A DNA stretch of 38,776 nt, taken from the NCBI GenBank assembly GCA_947174835.1, contig CAMWKM010000010.1, forward strand, positions 1 through 38,776, given 5' to 3'. Under the pieces are notes generated by a model, which saw only the letters and a program-made list of their open reading frames with translations, did not search any database and was not told the origin of the DNA. Shown here piece after piece: positions 16,260 through 24,032 of the stretch; position 1 is the stretch's first letter; every line of letters begins with the position of its first letter. The translations under genes were made by a program, and so were the position numbers. The stretch is from an uncultured Prevotella sp. (GTDB lineage: Bacteria; Bacteroidota; Bacteroidia; Bacteroidales; Bacteroidaceae).

Positions 16260-17044
16260 TACTCACCTACCATATCAGCGATGTGGTGCCTTACATCAAC
16301 TGGGCCTACTTCTATTTCGCTTGGCAACTCAAGGATGAGGCTGAGCAGAGGCGAATCAGAAGTGAGGCCGAATTGTTTTTGAATGAACTGAACAATACTT
16401 ATTGTACTCATGCCATATTCCTCATTTTTAATGCCTGTTCCGATGGTGAAGATATTGTTTTGGAAAGTGGCGAGCGCATCTCTTTTTTGCGTCAGCAGAC
16501 CATAGGCAGCGACTTTCTCTGTCTGGCTGATTTCGTTTCTCCCCGAAAGTCTCAATCAGACAAGATCGGTCTCTTCGCCACCAGTGTTGATATTGGAATG
16601 GAATCTGACTTTGACCATGACCCCTATCAAAAGATGATGGCTCAGTTGCTGGCTGATCGGCTTGCTGAAGCTACGGCCGAGCGGATGCACGAAGAAGTGA
16701 GGAAACGCTACTGGGGCTATGCCAAGGATGAGCAGTTGAGTATCCATGAAATGCAACAGGAACATTTTCAGGGCATCCGTCCTGCCGTAGGCTATCCTTC
16801 GCTGCCTGATTCCAGTCTCAATTTTCTGCTTGATAGTCTGTTGAATATGCGGCAGATAGGTATCACGCTAACCGAGAATGGTGCCATGCGGCCCCATGCC
16901 AGTGTGTCGGGATTTATGCTGTCTCATCCTGCTGCCCGTTATTTTTCCGTTGGAAAGATTGGTGAGGATCAGTTACAGGACTATGCCCGTCGTCGGGGAA
17001 TGTCTGTTGATGTGTTACGAAAATTCCTAAGTGCAAATCTATGA
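16256..17044 (+). CDS. Stand-alone MetH reactivation (AdoMet-binding) domain protein
   Basis: 262-aa protein matching the C-terminal activation domain of cobalamin-dependent methionine synthase, which binds AdoMet to re-methylate oxidised cobalamin. Family stretches are MMAQLLADRLAEATAERMHE, RKRYWGY, the AdoMet-binding motif RPAVGYPSLPD (R175, G179, Y180, equivalent to RxxxGY of E. coli MetH), LTENGAMRPHASVSGF and ARRRGMS. Homocysteine, folate and cobalamin domains are absent, so the protein must act in trans on a MetH encoded elsewhere. Split arrangements are known in Bacteroidetes. It overlaps pyrC and the phosphoesterase gene by 4 bp each. The domain is about 330 aa in E. coli, so this version is compact. 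Confidence 0.9.
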   Translation: MILTYHISDVVPYINWAYFYFAWQLKDEAEQRRIRSEAELFLNELNNTYCTHAIFLIFNACSDGEDIVLESGERISFLRQQTIGSDFLCLADFVSPRKSQSDKIGLFATSVDIGMESDFDHDPYQKMMAQLLADRLAEATAERMHEEVRKRYWGYAKDEQLSIHEMQQEHFQGIRPAVGYPSLPDSSLNFLLDSLLNMRQIGITLTENGAMRPHASVSGFMLSHPAARYFSVGKIGEDQLQDYARRRGMSVDVLRKFLSANL

Positions 17045-18030
17045 TGTCCCATTCGTCCTGCCTACTCATATTATTGGATCCCGATACATATATTTATATA
17101 GTATGGGCTGTGCTCATCGTTCTGTCGCTGGTGGCTGTCTGGGTCTGTTGCTTTAGCAGGCACCGTTGGCTCAAGTGCATTTTGGTGGCACCGCTCTGTC
17201 TGTTGTGGTCGTTCTTTCTTTATGGTGCTTATGTAGGCGTTGGTCAGTTGGAAGTGCGTCATATAGAACTGACTTTCGATGATCTGCCATCTGCTTTCGA
17301 CGGCTATCGGATTGTGCAATTTAGCGATGCTCATGTGGCGACGCTTACGGGTAGCCGTTGCCGGATTCTCGAAAATGCTGTTGACAGCATCAATGCCCAA
17401 CAGGCAGATATGGTGGTGTTCACTGGCGATCTGCAGAACAAAGAGCCTTCTGAGATTGAGCCTTTCCGTGAATTACTCTCTAACATTCAAGCCGCTGACG
17501 GTGTCTATTCTGTCATGGGCAATCACGACTATCCCCTGTATGTCAAGACCGATTCCTGTGAGTTGGAACGGCATATTGCTCAACGTCGGTCTGAGGATGA
17601 CACTCTGGGTTGGCATTTGCTGGTCAATTCCCATTGTTGTATTCACCGTGGAGCCGATAGTATTGTAATAGCCGGTATGGACAATGATGGTGATGGAAAG
17701 CGTTTTCCACAATACGGCAACATTCCGCTGACGCTTATGGATGTCGGTCGCGAAGCCTTTGTCGTCATGCTCGAACACGACCCGTCGGCTTGGCAGCGCA
17801 AGATATTGCCGCAGAGCCATACACAACTGACACTCAGCGGACATACTCATGGTGGACAGGTGTCGCTCTTCGGTTGGTCACCGGCTGATATTGCCTACAC
17901 GGAGTCGCGCGGGCTCTATGCCGTGGACAATCGTTATATCTATGTATCCGCAGGTCTCAGTGGTGTGGTACCTTTCCGCATCGGCACTCCTCCGGAGATA
18001 GTTGTTATTACGTTAAGAAAGAAAAAATAG
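17041..18030 (+). CDS. Membrane-anchored metallophosphoesterase (YkuE-like)
   Basis: 329-aa calcineurin-like phosphoesterase. Two hydrophobic helices occupy about residues 17-37 and 45-68. The catalytic domain follows with the complete two-metal signature: FSDAH (D96, H98), FTGDL (D130), GNHD (N161, H162), LEHDP (H246) and SGHTHGGQ (H268, H270). Such membrane-tethered YkuE-type enzymes are often linked to lipid or envelope phosphate chemistry, which fits the acyltransferase next door, but the substrate is unknown. The start overlaps the preceding stop by 4 bp. Confidence 0.93.
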   Translation: MMSHSSCLLILLDPDTYIYIVWAVLIVLSLVAVWVCCFSRHRWLKCILVAPLCLLWSFFLYGAYVGVGQLEVRHIELTFDDLPSAFDGYRIVQFSDAHVATLTGSRCRILENAVDSINAQQADMVVFTGDLQNKEPSEIEPFRELLSNIQAADGVYSVMGNHDYPLYVKTDSCELERHIAQRRSEDDTLGWHLLVNSHCCIHRGADSIVIAGMDNDGDGKRFPQYGNIPLTLMDVGREAFVVMLEHDPSAWQRKILPQSHTQLTLSGHTHGGQVSLFGWSPADIAYTESRGLYAVDNRYIYVSAGLSGVVPFRIGTPPEIVVITLRKKK

Positions 18031-18042
18031 TCAATTACATAT

Positions 18043-18813
18043 ATGAAACAGGTACTTCACTTCGTCTATTGTATCTACCAACTGTTCATTGCCCTGCCAT
18101 TGGGAATCATTGTTACAGTGCTAATGATCATTCCAATAATCATTGGTTGCAGTCTTGGGCGCGGTCATTTCTGGGGATACTATCCTGCCCATATCTGGGC
18201 TCGTGTCATACTTTGGATGCTATTCATCCCCGTTAAGGTCGAAGGTCGTTTGAATTTGGAGAAAAAGCAGTCCTATGTCTTCGTGGCCAATCATCAGGGT
18301 GCTTTTGATATATTCCTTATCTATGGCTATTTGAATCGCAATTTCAAGTGGATGATGAAGTATCAATTGCGACGCATCCCCCTAATAGGCTACACCTGCG
18401 AAAAGGCTCACCACATCTTTGTCGATAAGCGTGGTCCCAAGAAAATCAAGGCATCCTACGACGCGGCCCGTGAGACTCTGAAGGGTGGCACCAGCATTGC
18501 AATCTTTCCTGAAGGCTCACGCACCTTTACCGGCCACATGGGAGTCTTCAAACATGGGGCTTTTGCCTTGGCTGATGAACTCCAATTGCCTGTTGTTCCC
18601 TTGACCATCAACGGCTCCTTCAACATCATGCCCCGTATGCGCGATATGCGTTTTGTGCATTGGCATCGCCTCACGCTCACTTTCCATGAGCCAATTTATC
18701 CCGTTGGTCAGGGATCCGAGAATGTTGAGGCCACAAAAAATCAGGCCTACGACAGCGTGATGTCTGCCCTTGTGCCTGAATATCAAGGTTTCGTGGAAAA
18801 TCCTGATCAGTAA
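18043..18813 (+). CDS. plsC: PlsC-type 1-acylglycerol-3-phosphate acyltransferase
   Basis: 256-aa membrane acyltransferase probably converting lysophosphatidic acid to phosphatidic acid. It has an N-terminal hydrophobic segment (about 15-36), the catalytic HX4D motif as NHQGAFD (H84, D89), and FPEGSR (155-160) for glycerol-phosphate binding, followed by a third conserved block around PVVPLTING. The size matches bacterial PlsC. It starts 12 bp after the phosphoesterase gene and is the last gene of this run; only 10 bp separate it from the convergent glycosyltransferase gene. A homologue acylating another lipid (such as ornithine lipid) cannot be excluded. Confidence 0.93.
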   Translation: MKQVLHFVYCIYQLFIALPLGIIVTVLMIIPIIIGCSLGRGHFWGYYPAHIWARVILWMLFIPVKVEGRLNLEKKQSYVFVANHQGAFDIFLIYGYLNRNFKWMMKYQLRRIPLIGYTCEKAHHIFVDKRGPKKIKASYDAARETLKGGTSIAIFPEGSRTFTGHMGVFKHGAFALADELQLPVVPLTINGSFNIMPRMRDMRFVHWHRLTLTFHEPIYPVGQGSENVEATKNQAYDSVMSALVPEYQGFVENPDQ

Positions 18814-18823
18814 CAGTGTACTC

Positions 18824-19576
18824 TTAGTTTTCGGGAAGAGATGGGTATTTCCGTGTCCATCCGTCCCAACGGAGACGCATAACTCCGAAGAAAGCCTCAC
18901 CGAAGATGCCACCTGACATCTTGCTGGTGCCCTCTTTGCGGTTGACAAAGATGACGGGCACCTCCTTGATTTTAAAGCCGATGCGCCAGGCCGTGAACTT
19001 CATCTCAATCTGAAAACCGTAACCCTTGAAGCGGATTTTGTCCAGTTCGATGGTTTGCAACACGCGACGCTTGTAACACTTGAAGCCCGCTGTGGTGTCG
19101 TGAATGGGGAAGCCCGTAACTGCTTTGACATATTGTGAGGCAAAGTAACTCATCAACACGCGACCCATCGGCCAGTTTACCACGTTTACACCACTCACAT
19201 AGCGCGAGCCAATAGCCACATCATAGCCTTCGTCGTGGCAGGCACCGTAAAGTCGTGGCAGGTCGTTCGGGTCGTGACTGAAGTCAGCATCCATCTCGAA
19301 AATATATTCATAGTCGCGTTCCAGTGCCCACTTGAAACCTGCTATATAGGCCGTTCCAAGGCCCAGTTTTCCACTGCGCTCCACAATGAACAGACGATCG
19401 CTGAACTCCTTGGCCATCAGTTCTTTCACAATGCTGGCCGTACCATCGGGCGATCCGTCGTCAATAACCAATATGTGGAAGCACTTTTCCAGCCCAAAGA
19501 TGGCCCGGATGATCTTTTCGATGTTTTCTTTCTCGTTGTAAGTCGGAATGATAATGATACTGTCACTCTGATTCAT
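18824..19576 (-). CDS. Polyprenol-phosphate mannosyltransferase-like GT2 enzyme
   Basis: 250-aa glycosyltransferase family 2 protein like dolichol-phosphate mannose synthase, which transfers a sugar from a nucleotide donor to a polyprenyl-phosphate carrier. Key parts are IIIPTYNEKENIEK, IDDGSPDGTA, the metal-binding EMDADFSHDP, and FPIHDTTAGFKCY. There is no obvious C-terminal membrane anchor, so it is probably a soluble or peripheral one-domain type. I place the start at the ATG ending at 19576 because a longer frame from 19627 would begin upstream of the predicted transcription start; the promoter is at 19597-19628. The natural sugar is not determinable here. Confidence 0.92.
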   Translation of the reverse strand: MNQSDSIIIIPTYNEKENIEKIIRAIFGLEKCFHILVIDDGSPDGTASIVKELMAKEFSDRLFIVERSGKLGLGTAYIAGFKWALERDYEYIFEMDADFSHDPNDLPRLYGACHDEGYDVAIGSRYVSGVNVVNWPMGRVLMSYFASQYVKAVTGFPIHDTTAGFKCYKRRVLQTIELDKIRFKGYGFQIEMKFTAWRIGFKIKEVPVIFVNRKEGTSKMSGGIFGEAFFGVMRLRWDGWTRKYPSLPEN

Positions 19577-19596
19577 AGTCTCATGTTTTCTATATG

Positions 19597-19628
19597 CAAA
19601 GGTAATGCAAACAGGTTGAATCACCAAA
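19597..19628 (-). promoter_or_regulatory. Promoter of the GT2 gene
   Basis: Minus-strand -7 TACCTTTG at 19597-19604 and -33 TTTG at 19625-19628, 20 bp apart. It places transcription initiation near 19590 and so decides the ATG at 19576. Confidence 0.75.
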
Positions 19629-19668
19629 TTTTTATCCTGCTTTTCTGTTTATTTCCAAAAAATATTCG

Positions 19669-19676
19669 TACCTTTG
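19669..19676 (+). promoter_or_regulatory. -7 box of the DUF1846 gene
   Basis: TACCTTTG at 19669-19676 on the plus strand, 34 bp before the ATG. The -33 region is weak (TTCTGTTT around 19643-19650). It is divergent from the GT2 promoter. Confidence 0.65.
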
Positions 19677-19710
19677 TACCCCGAAACAGATTAAGAGTTC
19701 AATTAAGGAT

Positions 19711-21177
19711 ATGATGAAAATAGGTTTCGATAACGAGAAATATCTCAGGATTCAGTCAGAACACATTAGGGAACGCATAGCACAGTTCGATGGAAAACTC
19801 TACCTCGAACTCGGCGGTAAACTTTTCGACGATCATCATGCTTCACGTGTATTGCCGGGTTTTAAGCCCGACAGCAAGTTGCGTATGTTCCGCCAGTTGG
19901 CCGACAGCATAGAGATTGTTATCGTCATCAGTGCAGAGGACATTGAGAAGAACAAGGTGCGTGCCGACCTCGGCATTACCTACGACGAGGATGTGCTCCG
20001 TCTGCGTGATGAGTTTATGACGCGTGGTTTCATGGTCGGTTCTGTGGTCATTACCCATTACAACGGCCAACATGCTGCCGATACCTTCCGTCGTCGTTTG
20101 GAGCGTCTGGGCATCAAATCCTATATACATTATTTAATTGACGGCTATCCGCACAATGTAGAACTGATTGCCAGCGATGAAGGCTTTGGCAAAAATGACT
20201 ATGTAGAGACCGAACGGCCGTTGGTCATTGTCACCGCACCGGGTCCCGGTAGCGGTAAGATGGCTGTCTGTCTCTCGCAACTCTACAACGAGAACAAACG
20301 TGGCATTCGTGCCGGCTATGCTAAGTTCGAGACCTTCCCCGTCTGGAATCTTTCTTTAAAGCATCCTGTCAATATTGCTTACGAGGCAGCCACCGCCGAC
20401 CTCAACGATGTCAATATGATCGATCCCTTCCATTTGGAGGCCTACGATAAGATTGCCGTCAATTACAATCGCGATATAGAGATCTTCCCCGTGCTCAACG
20501 CTCTCTTCGAAGGTATCTATGGTGAGAATCCCTATAAGTCGCCCACCGATATGGGTGTCAACATGGTAGGGTTCTGCATCAGCGACGATGAGGTGTGTTG
20601 TCAGGCTTCACGCGATGAGATTATTCGTCGCTATTACTCGGCCACCAACAAACTGGCCGAGGGCACTGATAGCGATCGCGAGGTCAACAAAATCCTGTTG
20701 CTCTTCAATCAGGCCAAGATCACTACGGCCTATCGTCGTGTCACCGTAGCCGCTGCTGCCAAGCAGGAGATCAGCGGTCACACTGCAGCGGCCATTGAAC
20801 TTTCTGATGGCACCATCATTACCTCTAAATCATCGCCTTTGCTCGGTTGCAGTGCAGCCCTGTTGCTCAATGCTACCAAGTATCTTGCTGGTATCGACCA
20901 TGAGGTGAAACTCATTCCTCAGAGCATGATTGAGCCTATCCAGAATACCAAGATCGAGTATCTCGGAGGCAAGAATCCCCGTCTGCATACCGATGAAGTC
21001 CTTGTGGCTCTCTCCGTTCTTTCGCAGAACGATGACAACTGCCGTCGTGCTCTTGAGCAACTGCCCAATCTCCGTGACTGTCAAGTTCACAGTACAGTCA
21101 TACTCAGTGAGGTTGATCGCAAGATTTTCAAGAAACTCGGCTGTGGCCTTACCTGCGACCCGGTAAAGAAAAAATAA
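19711..21177 (+). CDS. DUF1846 family protein
   Basis: 488-aa cytoplasmic protein of the DUF1846 family, widespread in Firmicutes and Bacteroidetes and of unsettled function. Recognisable family stretches are KIGFDNEKYLRIQSEHIRER, LYLELGGKLFDDHHASRVLPGF, NGQHAADTFRRRLE, the glycine-rich APGPGSGKMAVCLSQLYNE, and GVNMVGFCISDDEV. The glycine-rich loop looks like a nucleotide-binding P-loop but lacks the usual spacing and Ser/Thr after Lys. Two adjacent ATG codons (19711, 19714) are possible; AAGGAT at 19704-19709 is better spaced for the second. It is transcribed alone, followed by the triple-hairpin element and a strong terminator. Confidence 0.93.
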   Translation: MMKIGFDNEKYLRIQSEHIRERIAQFDGKLYLELGGKLFDDHHASRVLPGFKPDSKLRMFRQLADSIEIVIVISAEDIEKNKVRADLGITYDEDVLRLRDEFMTRGFMVGSVVITHYNGQHAADTFRRRLERLGIKSYIHYLIDGYPHNVELIASDEGFGKNDYVETERPLVIVTAPGPGSGKMAVCLSQLYNENKRGIRAGYAKFETFPVWNLSLKHPVNIAYEAATADLNDVNMIDPFHLEAYDKIAVNYNRDIEIFPVLNALFEGIYGENPYKSPTDMGVNMVGFCISDDEVCCQASRDEIIRRYYSATNKLAEGTDSDREVNKILLLFNQAKITTAYRRVTVAAAAKQEISGHTAAAIELSDGTIITSKSSPLLGCSAALLLNATKYLAGIDHEVKLIPQSMIEPIQNTKIEYLGGKNPRLHTDEVLVALSVLSQNDDNCRRALEQLPNLRDCQVHSTVILSEVDRKIFKKLGCGLTCDPVKKK

Positions 21178-21212
21178 CTATATCTCAACAGAAATATGCG
21201 TTAATTCAGACT

Positions 21213-21273
21213 GTTTGAAGCCTCCAAACGCATCGTTTGAAGCCTGCAAACCACCCGTTTGAAGCCTTCATTC
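21213..21273 (+). repeat. Triple 22-bp hairpin element, copy 2
   Basis: Three units at 21213, 21235 and 21257 with an exact 22-bp period and the same spacers (gcatc, caccc) as copy 1 at 52-112. Units read GTTTGAAGCCTCCAAAC, GTTTGAAGCCTGCAAAC and GTTTGAAGCCTTCATTC; the third is decayed at its end. It sits between the DUF1846 stop and the terminator. Confidence 0.85.
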
Positions 21274-21288
21274 CGATTGAAAGAAATA

Positions 21289-21333
21289 AAAGAGCCATAT
21301 CATACTCTGTTTTGAGTAATGATATGGCTCTTT
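21289..21333. terminator. Bidirectional terminator between DUF1846 and OMP genes
   Basis: A perfect 15-bp stem pairs 21289-21303 (AAAGAGCCATATCAT) with 21319-21333, and an inner ACTC/GAGT stem extends it. T-rich sequence follows on both strands (TTTGTTTTAT on plus; TTTTATTTCTTT on minus), serving the two convergent genes. Confidence 0.93.
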
Positions 21334-21353
21334 GTTTTATCCCTATACTTCTT

Positions 21354-21959
21354 TTAGAAGTAATAAGCAGCAGATATTTGCCATGCGTTAGTTTTGATAT
21401 CTGATGATTTTAACAAGTTGGTAGCAGCATCGAGTGCATTAAGCTCACCAGTCTTACCGCAGGCAATATTATAGAGTACACCAATTTCAATATGCTTGAT
21501 GAGACGTACACCGGCTCCAAGATTAACACTGAAGTTCGACTTCTTTAATGACAGATTATCAAATGTTGAATCACTGCCGCCAAATAGCTTGTTACCTACA
21601 TTGAAACCGAATTGCGGGCCGGCTGCAAAATATACACCGGCAAGATCGCCAAGACCAAGAGTGTAACGTAAGTTGATGGGCACATTGATACTCTTCTGCG
21701 TAATGTTCTCGCTACCAACTTTTGCATCACGCTGGTCGTAGAGAGCTGCTGCATCAAATCCTAAACCAATCAGCGGTAATTTGAACTTTGCTGTAGGGCC
21801 GATAAAGAAACCGGCACGGTTGCTCTTGTCAAGTGTAGAGTGGTCGATAGACATATTTGAAACATTCAAACCGCCTTTCACACCAAAGTTTAGCTGAGCC
21901 ATGGAAGGTGTTGCATACATGGCAACAATTGCCACTAATGAAATAATGATCTTTTTCAT
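21354..21959 (-). CDS. Outer-membrane beta-barrel protein (PorT/OmpW-like family)
   Basis: 201-aa predicted outer-membrane protein. A signal peptide (MKKIIISLVAIVAMYATPSMA) precedes alternating-residue beta strands such as LNFGVKGGLNVSNM, GLGFDAAALYDQ, GVYFAAGPQFGFNVG and FSVNLGAGVRLI, and the chain ends in aromatic AAYYF, the usual barrel-assembly signal. This pattern fits the eight-stranded OMP_b-brl_2 family common in Bacteroidetes; specific function is unknown. It is transcribed alone, with the bidirectional terminator beyond its stop. Confidence 0.92.
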   Translation of the reverse strand: MKKIIISLVAIVAMYATPSMAQLNFGVKGGLNVSNMSIDHSTLDKSNRAGFFIGPTAKFKLPLIGLGFDAAALYDQRDAKVGSENITQKSINVPINLRYTLGLGDLAGVYFAAGPQFGFNVGNKLFGGSDSTFDNLSLKKSNFSVNLGAGVRLIKHIEIGVLYNIACGKTGELNALDAATNLLKSSDIKTNAWQISAAYYF

Positions 21960-21999
21960 TTTCTAATTGTTTTAATTAATATTGTACTAATATCTGCGA

Positions 22000-22027
22000 C
22001 AAAGTTACAAAACATTTCTTTAAACAA
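22000..22027 (-). promoter_or_regulatory. Promoter of the outer-membrane barrel gene
   Basis: Minus-strand -7 TAACTTTG at 22000-22007; a TTG at 22025-22027 could serve as -33 (17-bp spacing, short). It lies about 40 bp before the start codon. Confidence 0.6.
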
Positions 22028-22108
22028 GATATGTTTTGTGAGAAAAATGTTAGATATGTGATAATTTTCTGATAAAGACGTCATTGCAGTCTCTAAAAAA
22101 CAGGATGA

Positions 22109-22564
22109 TTAGGGATTGAGTGCTTTCAGGATGCCTTTACATCCGAGTAATACATCCTGCCATGTGGCTTCAAAATTGCCCGTGTACCAGGGATCGGCCA
22201 CTTCGCTCGGATGGGCAGTATAGTCCATTAGTGCGTGAATCTTTCCTTCCGGGTCTCCTCCGCAGATGCGGTTCATATTGTACAAGTTATGCGAATCCAT
22301 GCCGATGAGCAGGTCGAAGCGGTCGTAGTCGGCTCGTGTTATCTGTCTGGCCGTTTTTCCTTTGCATGAGATACCGTGCTCCGCCAGTTTCCGGCGTGCC
22401 GGGGGATACACTTCGTTGCCAATCTCTTCGGTCGACGTAGCTGCCGACTCAATATGGAATTTGTCGGCCAGTCCGGCTTTCTGTACCAGATCTTTCATCA
22501 CGAACTCTGCCATTGGGCTTCTGCATATATTTCCGTGACAGACAAAAAGTATTCTTGTTTTCAT
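22109..22564 (-). CDS. Low-molecular-weight protein tyrosine phosphatase
   Basis: 151-aa cytoplasmic phosphatase. The P-loop CHGNICRS near the N-terminus supplies the nucleophile C9 and R15 (CX5R), and VADPWYTGNF supplies the general acid D124. The size is that of a full LMW-PTP. Such enzymes often counter tyrosine kinases controlling capsule or exopolysaccharide export, but no kinase gene is in view. It begins 9 bp after trkH and is the last gene of the dxs-trkA-trkH run. Confidence 0.95.
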   Translation of the reverse strand: MKTRILFVCHGNICRSPMAEFVMKDLVQKAGLADKFHIESAATSTEEIGNEVYPPARRKLAEHGISCKGKTARQITRADYDRFDLLIGMDSHNLYNMNRICGGDPEGKIHALMDYTAHPSEVADPWYTGNFEATWQDVLLGCKGILKALNP

Positions 22565-22573
22565 TTTCTTTGT

Positions 22574-24028
22574 TTAGTTTTCTTTCCAGAACGAGCGGGT
22601 AAAAAGCACCAGCACGGCAATGATTTCGAGACGGCCTACAAGCATGAGAAAGGAACAGAACCACTTGATGCCGCATGAGAGATCGGCCCACGACATTTGG
22701 GGGCCGATGTTTGTGTCGAGACCTGCGCCCACGTTGCTGATGAGACTCAGGGATATGGTCAGGGCATTGGTAATGTCAATGCCTGACACGCTGATGATAG
22801 TGGCCGTAATCAGCAGCATGATGATATAGATAGTGGCCGTGGCCAACAGCGTAACCAGTCGGCTTTGGGGTATGCTCTGTCCGCTCATCTTTACAGGTAG
22901 CACGGCGTTGGGGTGGAGAATGTGGCGGAATTCATTGCGCAGCACCTTGAGCAGCATGAGCACGCGGATGCTCTTGAAGCCGCCAGTGGTGCTGCCTGCA
23001 CAGGCTCCCATGAACATGAGCAGCATAAGAATGAACCAAGTGATGTGGGGCCACACTCCTGCATCGGTATTGGAGAGACCTGTAGTGGTGATGAACGACA
23101 CCACTTGGAAAAGAGCAGAGCGGAAGGCCGGCTCGATGTTATAGTCCAGACGGGTGATGAGCAGATACATGATCCAGACGGTAGCAATGAGGATTGTGGT
23201 CACATACATCTTGAATTCTGAATTGCGGAAAAGCGATCCGACCCTCAGTTTAAATATGCTTACATAGAGCAGGGTGAAATTGATGCCGGCTAAAAACTGA
23301 AAAAGTATTGCCAGATATTCTATGCCGGGCTTAGCCAAAAAGATGGTACCGTTGTGGGTGGAGAAGCCACCCGTGGCCGTGGTCGACATAGAGTAGTTGG
23401 CGGCATCGAACCAATTCATGCCTGCCAGCCAGAACGACAGGGCGCAGACGATGGTGAGCAGCAGATAAATGCTCCAGATCCATTTGGCTGAGGTGCTCAG
23501 GCGGGGGTGCATCTTCGAGCGTATAGGCCCAGTGGCTTCAGCGGCAAACACCTTGACGCTACCGCCAACGAGTGAGGGCAGGATGGCGATGGTGAAGAAA
23601 ACGATTCCCAAACCACCGATCCACTGCATGAGCGATCGCCAGAAGAGCAGCCCGTGGGGGAGCGACTCCACATCGTCGATGACGGTGGCACCGGTGGTGG
23701 TAAAGCCCGACATTGTCTCAAAGTAAGCGTCGGTGATGCCGGTCATGGAGCCGTGGATGAGGAAAGGGAACATACCAAAGAAAGAGAATACAATCCAGAT
23801 GAGCGTCACCACAACATAGGCGTCGCGACGACTCAGTGAGTTATCGGCCTCGCGTCCGAAGAAAAGAAAGATAAACGCAGCGCAGAAAGTCTGCATCGTG
23901 GAGACCATGAAGGCCATCACATCATCTTCGTGGAACGACATAGCCATAGCCATGCAGCATCCCATGAAGAAGGCTTCGATGAAGAGAAGAGAGCCGATGA
24001 TCTTTGATATGATGCGCCAGTTGATCAT
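22574..24028 (-). CDS. trkH: Trk-type potassium transporter, membrane subunit
   Basis: 484-aa inner-membrane potassium channel subunit. It shows the four-fold repeated membrane-pore-membrane plan with selectivity-filter segments SGFTTTGATV (about 108-116), STTATGGFST, SFITTTGLSN and SNVGAGLDTN. The start is placed at the ATG ending at 24028 (MINWRIISKII); upstream in-frame codons belong to the end of trkA and do not look like TrkH. It works with TrkA, encoded 4 bp upstream. Confidence 0.96.
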   Translation of the reverse strand: MINWRIISKIIGSLLFIEAFFMGCCMAMAMSFHEDDVMAFMVSTMQTFCAAFIFLFFGREADNSLSRRDAYVVVTLIWIVFSFFGMFPFLIHGSMTGITDAYFETMSGFTTTGATVIDDVESLPHGLLFWRSLMQWIGGLGIVFFTIAILPSLVGGSVKVFAAEATGPIRSKMHPRLSTSAKWIWSIYLLLTIVCALSFWLAGMNWFDAANYSMSTTATGGFSTHNGTIFLAKPGIEYLAILFQFLAGINFTLLYVSIFKLRVGSLFRNSEFKMYVTTILIATVWIMYLLITRLDYNIEPAFRSALFQVVSFITTTGLSNTDAGVWPHITWFILMLLMFMGACAGSTTGGFKSIRVLMLLKVLRNEFRHILHPNAVLPVKMSGQSIPQSRLVTLLATATIYIIMLLITATIISVSGIDITNALTISLSLISNVGAGLDTNIGPQMSWADLSCGIKWFCSFLMLVGRLEIIAVLVLFTRSFWKEN

Positions 24029-24032
24029 TCTT

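Noticed and set aside
19577..19627. Longer N-terminus for the GT2 protein
   Set aside because: The extra 17 codons cover the promoter boxes, and the ATG at 19576 gives the normal family start.
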